A stretch of 64,000 nucleotides of DNA from Allolobophora icterica (taxonomy: Eukaryota > Annelida > Clitellata > Crassiclitellata > Lumbricidae). The notes under the pieces are model-generated. The model did no database searches and was not told where the DNA came from. It worked only from the letters and a program-made list of their open reading frames with translations. The DNA lies in the NCBI GenBank assembly GCA_963556255.1, contig OY744605.1, positions 35,081,396-35,145,395 on the forward strand, read 5' to 3'. Shown piece after piece: positions 44,077-56,726 of the stretch. Positions within the stretch are counted from its first letter, which is position 1, and every line of letters starts with the position of its first letter. A program made the translations under genes and the position numbers.

Positions 44077-46069
44077 GGGAGACCTACGCCGAACGCTGGT
44101 TGGTCCGCTTGCAAACCATATCAACCTCTTAAGGGCGTCTATAATTGACGTACCCTAGGCAGGAACAAACAATGATTCATACGATCCCTTGGTTGGTATT
44201 AAGCAAGCATGGGCTGGTCGGATATGCCTACCTGTGACTAGGCTCAAGGATGTAGGACCATGGAGAGCAACTGGGCCTATGCGCAGCTGCCTCCTATTCG
44301 CTGCCTCCTATTCATCAATAGCTACCCGCGACAAAAACCAACAAAGAGATAATAAATTATAGGAAAGGAGACGCAATTAAGAGGATTAAAAGGACTCTCC
44401 CTCCGTCCCTTCGTCCCTCCCTCCGTCCCTCCCTCCATAAAGCCCCACTATAGTCACCCATAGTCATCAATATTTATAGATGCGTGTAGCATGACACTCA
44501 ATCAAGGTGACATAGTAATCTATTATTTCTTCCTCCGTTCTTTAAGTCCCACTGTTCGCCTTCAATAATAAACCCGCCATTTGTCATGGAACAAAGGCAA
44601 CTTTAAATTAGTCTGTTTTATCTTCCGTTCTCTGAGCCTCAAGGTTATAACTCGCTTCTAATGACATTTTGGATGCGTTTTACTGGACACGGAATCGATG
44701 AAAATATTACACTATTCAATACTTTTTAGGCCTAAATATCTCACAAGTTAGAGAAACTTGTTCAGCAGTGGCCTATATTAGACCTACACTGTACGCATTG
44801 CATAGTTTTAATTGTGTTGTGTTATTGCATTCTATTGCACTGACGTTGCACTGAGATTTTTAGAAGCAATTGCGCAATCCCAGCTGACGCTGCTAGAATA
44901 CATTAACTTACGTGTGGCAGAGGCTACATATAGGCTACGCACACGCCTTGCGCTTTCCCGAAAGTTCTGCCACGCTGTTGCCAATACGACTTCTGCACTG
45001 GTTACATTGTATTGGAAAAGATTTTACCTAGCATCTAGTAAGAGGTTGCCCCACGCGTAGGTAACAACAGAGGCGCTCATGGAACAGAGAGGTTTCACTT
45101 ACGGCAGAGCAACCGACGACCTTCGCGTCTGAGCCAAGTCGAGACTAAGTTCCCAATCGACAGCCTTTGTGCAATGTTGTGGATGCGGCTGTCTCTCTCT
45201 GTCTGTCTGTCTGTCTGTCTGTCTGTCCCAATCTACTAGGGCTGTACACCTAATGAGCTAGCCATACACAAACTGAACGAACGTGGTAGGTATTCGAGCG
45301 TATATAATTTTGAATGGCTCAGCCATGATTCAATATGTTTTATTGATAGACGTGCTGTCATGCCACAGACCGAGGATTAAAATCCCGACAAGATATATGA
45401 TATGTCAAGAGTCCTGTCAGACTATAGCGTCCCTTTAATTAGTTCATCCAGAAAACGATCACATCAACTGTACACTGTCGGTGGGATGACGAAATGGCTA
45501 AGAGCCTAAGATCAATCGTATGCCGAGGCCAAAAAACAACAACCGACGAGACGACCACAAAGACGAAGACAATGAATCATGACGACGATGATGAAGACGA
45601 CGAAGATGATGATAGACATGCGTCATACGCCTAAATCTGTGTAAGCCAATCGTGGGTCAAATGTCATCCATCCTACTAGGATCGTGTGGTGTGAAGCGTG
45701 TTTTCGATGACACAGATTTCTTCCAATATATAGGCACGCCAAATGATCAAGTCACGATCGACTGTTATGGTAGTAGCTCGGGCAGTATGACGTTTACGCT
45801 CGTAAAATTATTCACAAACTTAACTGAATCAGACAGGCCCGTGGCCAGAGGCACAATCAAGACGAGGCAAATCCTTTCCCATCCCCGCCCCAGCCCTCCC
45901 GTCCACTCCGCTTCCCTATCCTTACCCCTTTTTTCCTCCTCTGCCCATCCCTGTCTTCCCCGTCCCGCTCTATGGCCACCCTATTTCCTGCCTTCCCCTT
46001 CCCAAACCCTTCCCACACCCTTTTCAGCCCCTTCTATTTAAGTGGGGACTGTGGGGTCCGGGGGTATCA
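44077..46069. other. Gene-free stretch
   Basis: Minor items: CCCTCCGTCCCT repeats (44399-44435), a (CTGT)n block (about 45196-45227), a GACGA/GATGATGA purine-rich run (45575-45612) and a pyrimidine-rich CCCTTCCC stretch (45880-46030). A 129-codon frame (45652-46041) ends in that pyrimidine run and is judged fortuitous. Confidence 0.5.
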
Positions 46070-46963
46070 CCTCCGGAAAATTTTTATATTGTAGACGCTC
46101 GTAGGCGAGTTTTACAGCATTCTAAAGCGCCACTCGAAGGCCAAGCGCAGGGCACCAGCCTTTTCACGAGCGCTACATCAAATCAGAGGAGGTTTTCCAC
46201 AGAGTGGTCCAAAAGAGGTCCGGTTCCGGTTCCAAAGGGCCAGATCAAGAGAGGAGGCAGAGTAGCTGTTAAGGCGGGTGTTGTGTAGGGCGAGAATTGG
46301 AAGGCGGAGGATCAGATGAGTCAGGGTAGGAGTATACTTTAAATTAGGTGATACTTCCGTTTTGAGTTGAAACCCCGGGAGCCGTTGAAGAGGAGGATGG
46401 AGGACAGGTTACAATGATGATGGAGGAACCGAGAATCTGCGGAATTCAGAGGGGAAATCGTTCCAGGGGCATGGTGCTGTGTTGGATATGGCTCGGTTGG
46501 AGAACTTGAGATGAGCAGTGACTGGGGTCGAGAAAGACTGAGATAGGAGCCTTTAGGAGGATCGGGTGGGGCGGGTTGCCTGCCTGGATGGTGAAGAGAT
46601 CACGGAGTGACGGAGGTACTTGGGCTGGGAATATTGTAGGGAGTTGTAGGTTAGTGATAGAACTTTGAAGTGGATTCGCGCTGGGATTTTTAGCCAATGG
46701 AGCGTTTTGAGGATGGGAGTGATATGATGATGTTTGGCGTTCTATTATAGACAGCTCTTGCTAGTGAGTTTTGGATAAGTTTCAAACGCTTGATTTTGGT
46801 GGATTCAAAGTTGAGGAAGAGGGAATTGCAGTAATCAAGCTTTGAATGAACAATGGAGGTAGCAATGGTGAAGGTAGTTTGAAGGTCGAGCATGAGACGG
46901 ATGCGTCAGAGGTCACGAATGTGCATGAAGCAGGATATCGAGAGGTTGGCGATGTGGTTAAAG
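46070..46963 (-). mobile_element. L2/CR1-like LINE fragment
   Basis: Minus-strand broken frames read 'LDLQTTFTIATSIVHSKLDYCNSLF' (46890-46815), then 'RLKLIQNSLARAVYN', 'LHWL'-like sequence, and near 46490-46440 'NRAI...PWNDFPSEFR'. That is the C-terminal half of an L2/CR1-type reverse transcriptase with several frameshifts. The tail contains AGTGGCGCTTTAGAATG (near 46130). It is the same family as 1385-2000 and is cut off at its 5' side by the MITE fragment at 46964. Confidence 0.75.
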
Positions 46964-47010
46964 CAGAGGCGTAACTTTGGTCTAGAAAGTGGGAGGGGGT
47001 TACCAATAAA
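46964..47010 (+). mobile_element. CAGGGGCGTAA-family MITE, truncated third copy
   Basis: CAGAGGCGTAACTTTGGTCT followed by AGAAAGTGGG and GGTTACCAAT matches the first 45 bases of the element at 25099, then similarity stops in AT-rich simple sequence. Confidence 0.75.
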
Positions 47011-47109
47011 AATAAATATAATAGGCCCTTAATAATTATAATAAGCATAATAATAACTATAAATAACAATAATAATTACGTAATAATAATGACAATACTA
47101 ATAATAATT

Positions 47110-47548
47110 TAAAATTACTAACAATAGACTTTTTTTATTATTGAAGAGACGTGTTTCGATCATAACTGAAGTGACGTAACAAAGGCCTTCATTGTCTAAA
47201 TCTAAAAATTATAATAATAGACGTGTTCTTCTTAATCGAAATGACGTAGGCCTACGTAACAATTGCTAGTCCTTCATTCTCTAACTTTAAACTTAATAAC
47301 AATAGACTTTTTCATAATTTAGGTAACGTAACCAAGGCCTAGGCCTAATTTATTCTCTAAATCCGAGATTAAAAATAATAGACATTTTATCAGTTAGAAT
47401 GACGTAACAATAAACGTCATAAACATCTATTTTCAAACTTTAAAGTTATAAAAATTATTCCCTAAATGCAAACGTAGGCCTATAATGAAAATACACTTTT
47501 CGATAATTGAAGTGACGTAACAAAGGCCTTTATTGTATAAATCTAAAA
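47110..47548. repeat. About 80-bp tandem repeat with TGACGTAAC cores
   Basis: Five diverged units share AATAATAGAC, TTTTCNNNAATTGAA, TGACGTAAC(AAAGGCCT) and CTCTAAATCTAAA in that order. Cores lie near 47171, 47242, 47324, 47401 and 47513. The cores match a CRE/ATF half-palindrome and are often followed by AGGCCT. Confidence 0.7.
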
Positions 47549-47637
47549 ATGACCAAGATTTTGGTCTCAAGACCAAGACTTTTAAAAACGAACTCGAGTG
47601 CACTTGAGACCAAGACCTTGGTCTCGAGGACACGACT
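47549..47637 (+). mobile_element. CAGTCTTG family, terminal fragment
   Basis: Contains CAAGACTTTTAAAAACG, ACTCGAGTGCAC and TTGGTCTCGAGGACACGACTG, the right end of the family, with a 3-bp loss in the terminal motif. Confidence 0.75.
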
Positions 47638-47861
47638 GAAAATTCAATATAAAAGTTGATTACGTAGTGAGTTAATTTAGTTAAAACCTAATTTATCAGA
47701 AACGAAATAACATGGTCCAGAGTTGTCCTCGAAATAACATGGTCCTTGTTGTCCTCGAGACCAGGACAGCAAGACTGAAAATTCCATATAAAAGTTGATT
47801 ACGTAGTGAGTTAATTTAGTTAAAACCTAATTTATCAGAAACGAAATAACATGGTCCAGAG
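47635..47861. repeat. 88-bp direct duplication
   Basis: 47635-47722 and 47774-47861 are the same 88 bases (from ACTGAAAATTC to TGGTCCAGAG) with one difference seen. They are separated by a piece that includes another CCTTGTTGTCCTCGAGACC end of the CAGTCTTG family. Confidence 0.85.
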
Positions 47862-48058
47862 TGAAAGTATGTTATGATTTTGGAGAAGGAAAGAGGTAGA
47901 GGACTAGCCACCTGCCCTCAAATACAGAGGCTAAGAAAATGAAGTCACTAAAACTTCATAGGCCTACCTATGGCTGCCTCAGGGCCAGCTCTACCTCTTC
48001 TAAAAATATAGATAGGCCTAGTCAATTTTAGTAGAGTAAAGCAGATTTACATAAGTGT

Positions 48059-48932
48059 CAGTCTTGTTGTCAAGACCTTAAACCTCAAGACCAATACCAA
48101 GACCTTGAACCTCAAGACCAAGACTAAGACTTTGAACCTCAAGACCAACACCAAGACCTTGAACCTCAAGACCAAGACCAAGACCTTGAACCTCAAGACC
48201 AAGACCAAGACTTTGAAACTCAAGACCAAAACCGAGAAAAATACCCAAAAAATCACAATCCTATCCCTATTTCCTTACTAAAAAAATTGTCAAGTCGGAC
48301 TACTCGCTATTTTAATTAAAACATGAATCTTTTATTTTATTCAAACAAAACAACTCCAAATGCAGACTGCAGAGAATTTCGAATTCGCATTTACAAAAGT
48401 CCTATAATGCGAAATGTTATTCCAAATGCCTGTTGCATTTTTATAAAAACCAATTCGCTCAGAATTTTCGGACCAAGACGTGACCTGTGGCCTCATAAAA
48501 ATTCTGCCATGTGAAAAATACGTTCTACAGTGCTGAATTCACTGGCACACAGAGCAGCTTTTCAAGCACTGGATGTACAAGTAAATGTACAAATCGTGAG
48601 TCTATTTTGAAATCATTCTATGGTAAATAACCGGAAGTCAAAATAATTGTCCAAAACAACAGTAAAGCCTCATTCACACCATGTAAATACTAAAGCAATT
48701 GTATTAGTAATTATTGCATAAATTTTTAAAATCCCTACGTTTTGTTAAATGACTGTTCATACTGACAGCCGGTCTTGGTCTTGGTCTTGCGAAACCAAGA
48801 CCAAGACTTTGAGCCTCAAGACCAAGACCTTGAACCTCAAGACCAAGACTTTTGGTCTCAAGATCAAGACTTTTAAAAACGAACTCGAGTGCACTCGAGA
48901 CCAAGACCTTGGTCTCGAGGACAACAAGACTG
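48059..48932 (+). mobile_element. Complete CAGTCTTG family member, 874 bp
   Basis: Inverted ends CAGTCTTGTTGTC and GACAACAAGACTG with the direct 8-bp duplication ATAAGTGT (48051-48058 and 48933-48940). The left arm is a 27-bp minisatellite (CTTGAACCTCAAGACC plus GACCAA steps). About 530 bp of unique interior follow, then a second GACCAA arm and the AAAAACGAACTCGAGTGCAC block. The interior matches the copies at 9440-10060 and 27476-27912. Its only sizeable frame (48323-48514) shows no domain, so it is non-autonomous. Termini and duplication length fit hAT. Confidence 0.9.
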
Positions 48933-48940
48933 ATAAGTGT

Positions 48941-49457
48941 AGCATCATCTAGGCCTATATGAAGGTCTACTTGAATATTATGTTTTGCAAAGCAGTTAAA
49001 TAGTTGGACAAAAAGCGATCGAGTTAGATCATACCTCTGAAATAGCTTTCACCAACAAATAGTTGTCCACAAGAATCACTGTTTAGTCTGTTAGAAATGT
49101 CGCAACCCATTATTTTCATTATTTTGGGCAAACTGCTTAATTAGGACAGACTCGATGATCTTTTCAAAACTCGTCAAGTTTACTGCAATCATGAACGTCT
49201 GTTCACCTGCATGGTTTATTAATCCACAACGGATTATCATCCAAATGTGTTGTAGCTCCATAGATTGAATCTTTGTCTTATTCAACAGTTTCAAACTTGT
49301 CTAGATTGCATCATTCTTAATGGCATCCGCAGTGAAGATAAAAAAAGGCAGCAAGAACACAGGCCTCCTTCACGTCAATCGACACCATCTAGTTCATAAA
49401 AGTGACTGCCTACATGTAAATCAATTCCTTAATCTGTGGTTCAAAAAATGTGCCCTC
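48941..49457. other. Non-coding stretch
   Basis: Nothing supported. Short frames only. Confidence 0.5.
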
Positions 49458-49562
49458 TTTTCCCTTGGCATTGCTTATACATGTATATGGAAACTTCTTC
49501 CTCAAGTGGGATACTTGAGGAAGAAGTTTCCATATACATGTATAAGCAATGCCAAGGGAAAA
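49458..49562. repeat. Perfect hairpin: 50-bp arms, 5-base loop
   Basis: The arm 49458-49507 (TTTTCCCTTGGCATTGC...CTCAAGT) is the exact complement of 49513-49562, separated by GGGAT. No mismatch over 50 bp. It is too short for a MITE with internal sequence and no target duplication is evident. If transcribed in either direction it would give a long perfect stem. The two overlapping short ORFs are mirror frames of this palindrome. Confidence 0.95.
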
Positions 49563-49732
49563 TTGAATTCTTTGCCCTGTTTTTTCTGAAGGTTTTCATT
49601 AGTTCAAAAGTTATGGGAAAGGAATACCTTGTTGGGATCAACTAGGTCATTTAACACAGGCTGAGTTATCAAATGAGGCTCACAGGACTCCAATGGTTGA
49701 AATTTCAAAGTCCATTGTTTTACCTGCAGCTG

Positions 49733-49733
49733 T

Positions 49734-49820
<87 letters not shown>
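49733..49820. repeat. (ATC)n microsatellite
   Basis: About 29 CAT/ATC triplets. Poly-His (plus) and poly-Met (minus) frames across it are artefacts. Confidence 0.97.
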
Positions 49821-49822
<2 letters not shown>

Positions 49823-52800
49823 ATGTCTACACTTTTGGGGGCTTTGGCACGGAAAGACCGTAACCAAGTGGCACTGGTCTTATTGCCGATAGCAGATTTG
49901 GATAATGAACTGGTTTCATGTTGTTGGCAGAAAAACCATAGACATGCAACCTACGTTTCTTGAGCAGAAGTAACAGCCTGTAAAATCTCTTTCTGTTTCC
50001 ACCTTGTCCTTGGTACAGCAAACACTGCCAAGAATCTGTAATCCAGACTCCGAGATAAACTGCATAAGTTTTGCATAAAAGAAGATGTGTCCAAGCTTTG
50101 CCCTGATTATCAACTATATATCCAAAATATATTCTTACAAGAATCATCAAATTTCATTAAAGAAACAAAAATCATGTAGACCAGTGATCACAGCATAATA
50201 TCCAGACTGAGCCAAAAAGAAAAAGCTGCAATAAATTTATTTGTTGACATTTATTGCAAAACCAAGGTTGCTTCAGCAGTTAACACTTCTTAAAAAGGGC
50301 TGAGAAGCATGCATTTAATTACACAGAGCAATGATTAGTTTCTCGAGTAACGGCCTTGCATTTTGCATCGAAGCCACCAAATGGCGATGGGAAAACTTCT
50401 GTTGACTGTTGCCAACACTCAACAACTCATAAACCTTAATCTGCACCACCAATAATGGATTTCTAGGTTGAGGTCCAGCTTTCGAATTGTGCACAGTTCT
50501 TTTAAACTATACATAATTTTCTTGAAACAATCTTTAAATGAACTTCACTTCACTACAAATCATATTTGAAATCATTAAAACTAACTTGAAATCTGCAAAT
50601 GATTCAAAACAAATTTTGATGTGACTGGCATTTTTAGGTGGATTCTTTATATTTTTAAAACAGTTTTAAACATACATGACATGCCTGAGAAAACCCTCAC
50701 AAAGTTAGAAAAGTGAATTCGTTTTTTTGATGAGCCAGTCAGACAATGACTAAACAGTGCTTTACAATATCATTCATGCATTTACACGAAATTATTGTCC
50801 AATCACATGACACAATTACAAATCCTTCCAACCACTGACATTCAGCCACAAAACATTAGCTGACTCATTTCATAAAACCTCAATGATTTTGACGTCGTGC
50901 TAAGAGTACTTGCTGCAATGCAAGGTGAGTATTGCAAACAATAAATGACCACTAGAATTATGAAACACCATGACAGTGAATTTTCTACAGAGAAACACCA
51001 AGAAAATTCATGTAAAGCACATCTACACGCAAAACTAAAAACAAAGTATTGATGCAAAAGATCTTATTAAACACTAAAAAAGTACTGGATCTAAAGAGAA
51101 AGGCAGTTGCACAGCAAAGATATGACTAAACGATATTGTTTAGTCAGACTGCAATTAACATCCACAACACACTTAAATAAAATATTCTGAGCCAATCAAA
51201 TTCAGTGAAGTTTACAACGGGAACCATGGACATATGTAGAAACTGAAAATGACAAGACTGTGTTCAGATACCCGATACTGATAAGCAGACCAAACAAAAT
51301 TACATCAGAAACTAATAACAAGAGTTTCTACCATCTGTTGTGGAAACTATTCCTAAATTAGCCCAAGAAAGGTAAAAGAAAACTTGCAGGGATGAATATT
51401 ATTGTGACAAAGGCATCATTACTGGGATAAAATAAGAGATCCATCAAATTTATCACACCATATGAGCAGCTGTTGGAAGGCACGCTCCTACAGCCGACAT
51501 ATCTTTTGGCTGAAGCACTAAACAACAGCAATCAATTGACCACTACTTAGTAGTTATAAAGAGACTACTTTTAGACATTACATCATGTCACCATCAGCTT
51601 AACGCTGACAAATGCAACTGATCAAAAAAGGACTATCTGACTTGCAGAGTAAATAAGCATGCACTAAAACAAGTGTTGAACTAGGAACTTTAAACACCGA
51701 GTATTGCAGAAACGAACACAGAAATTAAAGGTACAAAACAACTAACATGATATCATCAATAATTGTACATCAAGCAAACGACCCTTGATTTACGAACTGA
51801 CTAATATAAATACAAAAACATGCCTAAGTTTTGGAATTAAATAACATAAATAAGTTAAATGTAAGTTTAAGGCATTTTGCATTCAAGTGCACTGCCACAA
51901 TGCATTTAAATTTAAAAGCACATCGGTACAAGTAAAAATAATACAATTTCTATAGTCCTTATTATCCTGGTCACTTAGTGTGCATAATTTGTGACATGAT
52001 TCATTTCTAGAAGTGATAAACTAGGCAGGACCTTGAATTCAATTCTATTCTACGTTGCAGGCACAAACGCCACAGACTCCTTGGAATGCTATTCTAACAA
52101 GTCAGTGCATTTGAGAAGGCTCCATCTTGGCAGGCAAAATATTTCGATATCGGCTAAAAAAAACACCCGACAATCCGTAAATAATCAAATCAAAATACTA
52201 ACGCTCATCACAAATGTCCACATCCAATGAAAAACATGAAAATAAAATGAGCGTCAAGTAATTAAGCGGACAGGTCATTCCATCAACCCTCAAAGACTGG
52301 AAGTCCGCACATTTAAGAACGGAAAGCCATTGACCTTACTCGAAATACCTTCAGAACGACTGTAGTAACTAACTAATGCTCTTTACTAAATCCAGACAAT
52401 ATCACAACATTCACCAAAGTTATAAAACTTAAGAGTTACTGTTTCACTACGATGTTGAACTAATTCAACCTTTAACTCCTGAAATTGAAAAATGGCATTA
52501 AAGCCAAATTTATATCATTGTACATAAACTCAACAGAAATTAACTAAGACTTTTACAGCAACTACAACTAAGAGTGAAGGTCTGCTGAAAATGCAGAAAT
52601 GTCACATACAACAGGTAATATCCAAACAGTACAGCACTTCCCAAAGTGGACACAATAATTACGTTACACAATTTAAATTGATATGCCTTGGCATATTGCT
52701 AGTTCAACAGTATATAACCTCAGAATATAAATTAAGGCAAAGAGAAATGCTTAGGATAATGATATCTTTAAAATTACACTGAGTCCACCAAACAAACTGT

Positions 52801-54033
52801 GCTGTAAATTGGACAATATCTATCGTTTTAGATCACTTTACCACAAGTGAAGGACGTCAAAAGTTAATCACATCATACTACACATGGTGGGAGTCATAAC
52901 ATACATCACAACATTCTTCAACGATGAACATTAGAACAAAACCGCTGAACAGATATGTTTGAGTGGTCAAACAAAAGCACATCCCTGCACAACGGTGCAC
53001 ATATTGGCAAAACTGCCATCATTAAATCGTGGTCAGACAAGGCGTTCTGTTTGGCTGTATCAATATTACAGCCCTGTCTTTTGAAGTTGGTTGGGTTAAA
53101 TATAAAGCTCTAACACCATGTTAAGATTTAGAAGAAACTGTTGGCAAGCCAAGAATGCAAGAAATGCTCTAATTAATAAATTAAAGCCAATAAACATGCC
53201 TATATTTCAAAATATAAAAAGTCAAGCACTAGCCACATGAAATGTCATTCAAGATGACAGTGCTGCAGAGATATCGGTAGCTGCAGAAACCAGCATCCCA
53301 TAAGTCATCAAATTAATTAATTTAAATTAGAAGTCAGCCTGTCAGTTTTGCAAGAGCAATTCTATTTTCATTTTTAAGGTGACATAAAGCAATAAATACA
53401 CAAGCCACTAATAAATCGTTTGCACAGCAAAGTTAGGAAGAGAATACTCAAATGTAGACATCTCTGAACAAAGCTGTCCATTACCTCCCAGAACCAAAAG
53501 GACATGATTTTGCCTCAGAAACACTGATGCTGGCAGACTATTAAATTTTACATGAATTCTGTATTATATATCAAATCTTGCACAATAAAATAATTTATAT
53601 CAAAACTGGTTTTTCCAGTTGCAAGTGGACCTCTACGAGGTAACTAGATGTCGGTATGTACTGCCATCTGATGTCAAGTAGAATACAAAGGAAATTATTA
53701 CCTCAACACAGGCTGCAGTCTCACTAATTATAAATGAACTCCTTTTTCTAACAGTTTTATAAACATTTATCAAAAGTTTACTGGCTTAAACAGTGCATTC
53801 GAAAACCTTGATGTTTTAGTGATGTTCACTTTGTGACATTCCCCATTACTCAAATATTTACACATCTTCGACAATTTTGTTTTTTCAGCCAGTGCAAACC
53901 TAGAAAATGAATAGCAGATAAAATCAATGAACTCTCCTATTACTATCTGAGATTTGTAATAAAAGCAATGGTACACAATCTTTACATTTTGTATTGGATA
54001 AGTAAATAGGCAAGCAGGTAAAAAAAGAGGAGA
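49821..54033. other. Transposon-poor flank downstream of the neurocalcin-like gene
   Basis: About 4.2 kb with no identifiable mobile element, microsatellite or ORF over 110 codons, in contrast to the rest of the window. It lies directly 3' of the minus-strand neurocalcin-like stop codon and could be a long 3' UTR. TTTATT (AATAAA on minus) occurs several times, for example near 50235. This is inference only. Confidence 0.4.
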
Positions 54034-54231
54034 TTATGACTGAGTGGATGGTTCACACTGTAATAGGCGAACGATTGATGGATCATTTTTGGCGCCCTCT
54101 ACAAATTCCTCCAGCGACAGCTTTCCGTCGAGATTAGTGTCCATTTGCCGGAAAATTTTTTCCGTTCTCTTTTCTGGTGTTGATTCGTCATCCGGCATCT
54201 TCATCACTGTTCCAACCATCTTGTAAATGGC
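54034..54231 (-). CDS. Neurocalcin/hippocalcin-type calcium sensor, last exon
   Basis: Encodes residues 127-191 after the acceptor TACAG|GCC (phase 0). Contains the fourth EF-hand (D157[11 protein letters not shown]168) and the family's C-terminal signature '[10 protein letters not shown]', followed by 'EPSTQS' and a stop. '[17 protein letters not shown]' is characteristic of the neurocalcin/hippocalcin branch rather than VILIP-1 or recoverin. Confidence 0.93.
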   Translation of the reverse strand, partial: AIYKMVGTVMKMPDDESTPEKRTEKIFRQMDTNLDGKLSLEEFVEGAKNDPSIVRLLQCEPSTQS

Positions 54232-54895
54232 CTGTACATGCAAGGTATCAATTAGAAAATCTATCAATCAAATGACTGACGAATGAAACAACAAATGATA
54301 TTGAACTGATCGCTTACCACACACCATTCAAGCCATTAGGTTTGATCAGTAAAATGCAAGCTGCGAAGTTCAACTGCCGTTGCGAACAAGATTGGCTGCA
54401 GGTGAATGGCAAGAGATCTGCCTCAAGGTCTATTTTTTTATTTCTTTATTCTTCTTTAATTTTTTTATTTTATGTTTAATGTTTTTCATGTGCACTTTAA
54501 GTTGTCTTTGTTTTATGATGCATGTACATCAGAGTGTGGTTACGCAACTGGTATAATGAAGAATATAGTTACTTTAAATGTACAGGTGAAGCCAAATTGT
54601 AACTTAAAAAGGCACATACAACAGCCTTTCGACATAAACATATCCTTTTGACTGGCTCTTTCAATGGATTTTGACATGATTTCACTTAAAGAAACCATGA
54701 ATTGATGCCTTGTGCATTATGATAATGGAGCTACAGAAGTCATTCGATTGCAATGTATTGGACATATGGACCTCCTTAAATGGCCTCAGTAATCCATTGG
54801 TCACCAGCCATCATCATACAGCTAAGAATAACACACAATCCTAATTTAATATGAATGATATCAAAATCATTCTGCGTAGAATTAAAGTGGCTAAC

Positions 54896-55273
54896 CGTTA
54901 CAATTTCCAGCATCTCATCTCGTGAAATAAATCCATCTCCATCAAGGTCGTACATATTAAACGCCCACTTGAGCTTCTGGTCGAGTTTGCCACGAGACGT
55001 GACACTCAGAGCGAAGATGAACTCTCGAAAGTCAATCACTCCGTCCGAGTTTGAGTCGAACGTACGAAAGACGTGCTCTGCAAACTTAGACGCATCGCCA
55101 TAAGGAAAGAAGTTACCATAAATTTTTTTGAATTCGTCGACTGACAGCTGGCCAGAGGGACAGTCTTTTTGGAAGCCTTTGTACCACTCGTGAATCTCTT
55201 CCTCAGAGAAGTGCGTGTTCTTCTTCAAATCCTCCATTTGCTCTGGCTTCAGCTTGCTGTTTGGTTTGCCCAT
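54896..55273 (-). CDS. Neurocalcin/hippocalcin-type calcium sensor, first coding exon
   Basis: Encodes residues 1-126 of a 191-aa protein (fly neurocalcin is 190 aa). Neuronal calcium sensors of this type bind calcium through EF-hands and expose an N-terminal myristoyl group to attach to membranes. The start at 55273 is preferred over the in-frame ATG four codons upstream because it gives MGKPNSKL, the N-myristoylation signal. EF1 is degenerate ([12 protein letters not shown], the usual CPSG inactivation). EF2 (D73-S-N-S-D-G...E84) and EF3 (D109-L-D-G-D-G...E120) look functional. The exon ends 'EMLEIVT' at ACG|GTTAGC, phase 0, matching the last exon. The intron is 664 bp. Any 5' UTR exon would lie further right. 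Closest subfamily: neurocalcin (Nca/NCALD/HPCAL1 group); the exact orthologue is not decided. Confidence 0.94.
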
Positions 55274-56726
55274 CGTGGAAAACACAAAATTTGTGCTCGA
55301 GAAGTCAGAGATCTAGATTTGCAGAGAAGGTTGAGTGATGTGCAGAGAGACAGATATGTGTAGCTAAAGTCAACAAACAAATATGTCCAATAAATATACC
55401 ACTAAATGTAAAATGCAAGTTTTTCAGTAATTGTTTAATTAAAGTAATTGTTGTAATTGCTCCCTAAAAGTTAACCTATGGTGTACATAAAAACATCCCA
55501 AGGTGTAGGTTGGCTCATAGTGAAACAATCTCATACTCAGTGCTGCAAAGGTACTAGAAATTTTTTTTAAACTATGCCAAACTGCAAAGACTTGATAATC
55601 TGCACAACCAGGATTTCAATTTCCTCAAACTGTTTAAAGTAAAATTGTGAAGTGACAAAAAAATTATAACAGTACAGCTAGTAAGGCAGTAAGGTAAGTA
55701 TTCAGTGCTAATACTAAAGCAGAAGACTTTCCAAGTTCTTATGATAATTTCTGTCATTTTCATTCCTATGAAACCAGATAAAAACCTATCTGTCAAGATT
55801 CTGTGAAGTAAAACACCAAGTTCATATTTATAAGTTCATATTTATAAGTTCATATTTATAAGTTCATATTTATAAAATGAGTCAATACTGCTCTAAGTGA
55901 CCACTGGCAACATATGAAAATCCGTGGATTGTAAGGAAAGTTTAATTATTGTAAGGAATGTTGGGCATTTGTAAATTATTCTATTATTCTGTATGAAAAG
56001 AACCTCAAAGAAGTAAACGTCACACTGCATTTCAGCCTTGAGGACCTAAGCATAACAGATGACCTACCTACTGTACAATCTGCAAGACTGGATTATATTA
56101 ATTTCTTGAATTTACACCATTACACGCAGATTTGAATCTTGCAAACAGATGTAGAAAGCAACTGCCGATACCAAATAGGTATTTCAGACAGAATCATGAC
56201 TCAACGTAAATACACACACTCAGTCTTAATGGCCTTTCCAGTTACATCTGGGTGCTGGTTTTTCTCAAAGTTTAGCTTAACAAGGAAGCGATGAAACAAT
56301 GGGTTATCGCTAGTGGGAGTACAAGATAAAACGTTGCTCTTGATATTCTGCAGCCAAGTGTGGTGCACAAGGGCAAATATCAACATTACTTTTTATTATG
56401 TATTAAATTCAGTTTTCACACTGAAACAGGTGGCCATATGGATTAAACAGGATGACTGCAAAGTGGAAAAATTTCTGTGCTGCATTCTGATTGGATTCCT
56501 TTCTATAAGCGACTGAACAACAATCTTCACATAGTTTTGCATGACACCTAAGTACTGCTATACTTCAGTAATGTTCAGAGAAAAAAATGAGAAAATTTCT
56601 AAGTAAATCAGTCAAATAGAGTTTAGTATTTTACAGATAATTGAAAAAATTCCCAAAATTAGTCCCAACAAATAATTATTTGTATATTATACTCAGTATG
56701 CTGTCAGAATTTGCAGAAAACCCATG
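55274..56726. other. Upstream region of the neurocalcin-like gene
   Basis: No coding exon seen. Four perfect copies of the 14-bp unit AAGTTCATATTTAT lie at 55818-55873. Confidence 0.5.

Noticed and set aside
45652..46041. 129-codon ORF
   Set aside because: Second half is translation of a pyrimidine-rich run; no domain.
49604..49963. Poly-Met and poly-His ORFs
   Set aside because: Frames of the (ATC)n microsatellite.
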